Part shown: piece by piece, positions 4,793-5,944 of the stretch
How the letters are laid out: each line of letters opens with the position of its first letter
Position numbering within the stretch: the first letter of the stretch is position 1
Assembly (NCBI GenBank): GCA_031265015.1
Contig: JAISDG010000226.1
Coordinates: 1-5,944, forward strand
Length of the DNA stretch: 5,944 nt
Direction: 5' to 3'
Source of the DNA: Spirochaetaceae bacterium
Lineage (GTDB): Bacteria; Spirochaetota; Spirochaetia; Treponematales; Breznakiellaceae
Program-made: the position numbers and the translations under genes
The notes under the pieces: model-generated
The model's database searches: none
The model's input: only the letters and a program-made list of their open reading frames with translations
Told to the model about the DNA's origin: nothing

Positions 4793-5944
4793 GTGGCTGA
4801 TGAAATATCCGTACTTATTGTAGACGATTCCGCTTTAATGAGAAATCTTATCGGCAAAATGATCGAGTCCACCCCCGGTCTGGCAGTGGCGGAAAAAGCC
4901 ATGAACGGAAATTTTGCCCTGCAGAAAATTCCCCGGGTCGAGCCGGATGTAATCTGCCTGGACCTGGAAATGCCCGAAATGAACGGCATCGAATTTCTTA
5001 AGGAACGGAAAAACCGGCATATCGACATTCCGGTGATCATCCTTTCTTCCATCGCGGAAAAGGGAGCGGCGATCACCATGGAAGCCCTGTCCCTGGGGGC
5101 CAGCGACTTTATCCAGAAACCATCGGGTTCCATATCCGAAGATATCCATACCGTGGCGGATCATCTAACCAGCCTGCTTATCGCGTACGGCGGCAGATAC
5201 CGCCGGTCCAGGGGGAAAAAGGTCCTGGCTCCGGACGAATACGCCAAAAAGCCCGGCCCGGAAGATCCGGGGAAAAAGCCCGTTATTTCCACAACCTTCG
5301 GCCTTTTCAGTACTCCTGTTCAGAAGGAGCCCGCCGAAGCCCCGGCCCGGATCCGCAGGCCGGGAAAAACCGAGGTGATTGCCATCGGTATTTCCACCGG
5401 CGGTCCCGACGCCCTGCGGGTGGTTTTTTCCGGCCTGGATCCGGATTTAAAGCAGCCCATTTTGGTGGTCCAGCACATGCCCGCGGGGTTCACCCTGGAA
5501 TTTGCCAAAAGCCTTGACCGGATCAGCCCCCTAAAGGTAAAGGAGGGGGAAGAAGGGGATATCCTTACCCCCGGATGGGCTTACATCGCCCCGGGAAACA
5601 AACACATTGAAGTGGAACGCAAGGGCGGTTCCGCGCTGCTCCGCCTTTCCGACGCCCCCCCGGTTTCGGGCCACCGGCCTTCGGCGGATGTCCTCTTCGC
5701 GTCGGTTGCTATGGCCTATACCAACCATGTGCTGGGGGTCATCATGACCGGCATGGGCCGGGACGGCGCCCAGCAGCTGGGCACGGTGTACAAGGAAGGG
5801 GGCATTACCCTGGGCCAGGACGAAAAAACCGCCGTGGTCTACGGAATGCCCCGGGTAGCCTGGGAGCTGGGCCATGTGATGGAACAGGTGCCCCTGGCAC
5901 AGATGGGCCGGCGGATCTGCGAAGTGGCCAAAGAAAGCCGGTAA
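4793..5944 (+). CDS. cheB: CheB response regulator, chemoreceptor methylesterase/deamidase
   Basis: Cytoplasmic two-domain protein that removes methyl groups from receptor glutamates when phosphorylated by CheA. It has 383 residues and is complete; its TAA is the last codon of the window. The receiver domain (about 5-125) has the acidic pair Asp11/Asp12, phospho-acceptor Asp57 in LDLEMPEMNG, Ser85 and Lys109. The linker (about 136-190) is rich in Pro, Lys and Glu and accounts for the extra length over the 349 residues of E. coli CheB. The esterase domain (about 193-380) has catalytic Ser201 in GISTGGP, His228 in VQHMP and Asp324 in GMGRDGA, so the triad is intact. The start is GTG 4793, seven bases after AGGGG (4781-4785), which overlaps the cheR stop TAG (4780-4782). 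This is the clearest ribosome binding site in the window and contrasts with the lack of one at cheR. Confidence 0.97.
   Translation: MADEISVLIVDDSALMRNLIGKMIESTPGLAVAEKAMNGNFALQKIPRVEPDVICLDLEMPEMNGIEFLKERKNRHIDIPVIILSSIAEKGAAITMEALSLGASDFIQKPSGSISEDIHTVADHLTSLLIAYGGRYRRSRGKKVLAPDEYAKKPGPEDPGKKPVISTTFGLFSTPVQKEPAEAPARIRRPGKTEVIAIGISTGGPDALRVVFSGLDPDLKQPILVVQHMPAGFTLEFAKSLDRISPLKVKEGEEGDILTPGWAYIAPGNKHIEVERKGGSALLRLSDAPPVSGHRPSADVLFASVAMAYTNHVLGVIMTGMGRDGAQQLGTVYKEGGITLGQDEKTAVVYGMPRVAWELGHVMEQVPLAQMGRRICEVAKESR

Noticed and set aside
4474..5133. 219-codon minus-strand open frame across cheR and cheB
   Set aside because: It is antisense to the conserved cores of both genes and spans their junction; no recognisable protein features.
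340..5944. A novel defence or biosynthetic system
   Set aside because: All six complete genes fall into well-known housekeeping, envelope-transport or chemotaxis families with intact motifs, so the window offers no support for a new multi-gene system.

Overview
The window reads as a gene-dense chromosomal segment of a spirochaete, most likely a Treponema-like organism. This rests on the gene set and residue style (a pyrG-lptC-lptA-lptB cluster, a CheB with the active-site string GISTGGP, an LptC with a relaxed lipobox) and on palindromic intergenic repeats of a kind I associate with gut treponemes. The genus is inferred from memory of these families, not from a search. There are six complete protein genes, one partial gene and one repeat-rich intergenic stretch. 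No rRNA, tRNA, CRISPR array, insertion sequence or phage gene is visible.

Layout. Positions 1-181 hold the 3' end of an unrecognised plus-strand gene whose last codons appear frameshifted by one extra A. Positions 156-335 are a chain of perfect or near-perfect hairpins, including a 52-bp direct repeat present twice. Minus-strand genes occupy 340-3910. In transcription order they are pyrG (CTP synthase), lptC, lptA and lptB, joined by a 3-nt gap, a 4-bp ATGA overlap and a 1-bp TAGTG overlap, so they form one operon that ends at the 304-335 hairpin. Plus-strand cheR and cheB follow from 3967 (or 3916) to 5944, 10 nt apart.

Function. PyrG makes CTP. LptB is the cytoplasmic ATPase of the lipopolysaccharide/lipid transport machine, and LptC and LptA form its periplasmic bridge. 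CheR and CheB are the methyltransferase and methylesterase that adapt chemoreceptors. The two operons diverge from a short region (about 3911-3966) carrying two interleaved promoter-like sequences. Each places its predicted transcription start at, or within about 3 nt of, the start codon, so both operons may begin with leaderless or nearly leaderless mRNAs.

No new multi-gene system is apparent: the six complete genes belong to well-known families. The points worth a second look are the repeat/hairpin array and its coincidence with a stop codon, the frameshift in the partial gene, the divergent leaderless promoter arrangement, and an LptC with an unusual lipoprotein-like N-terminus.
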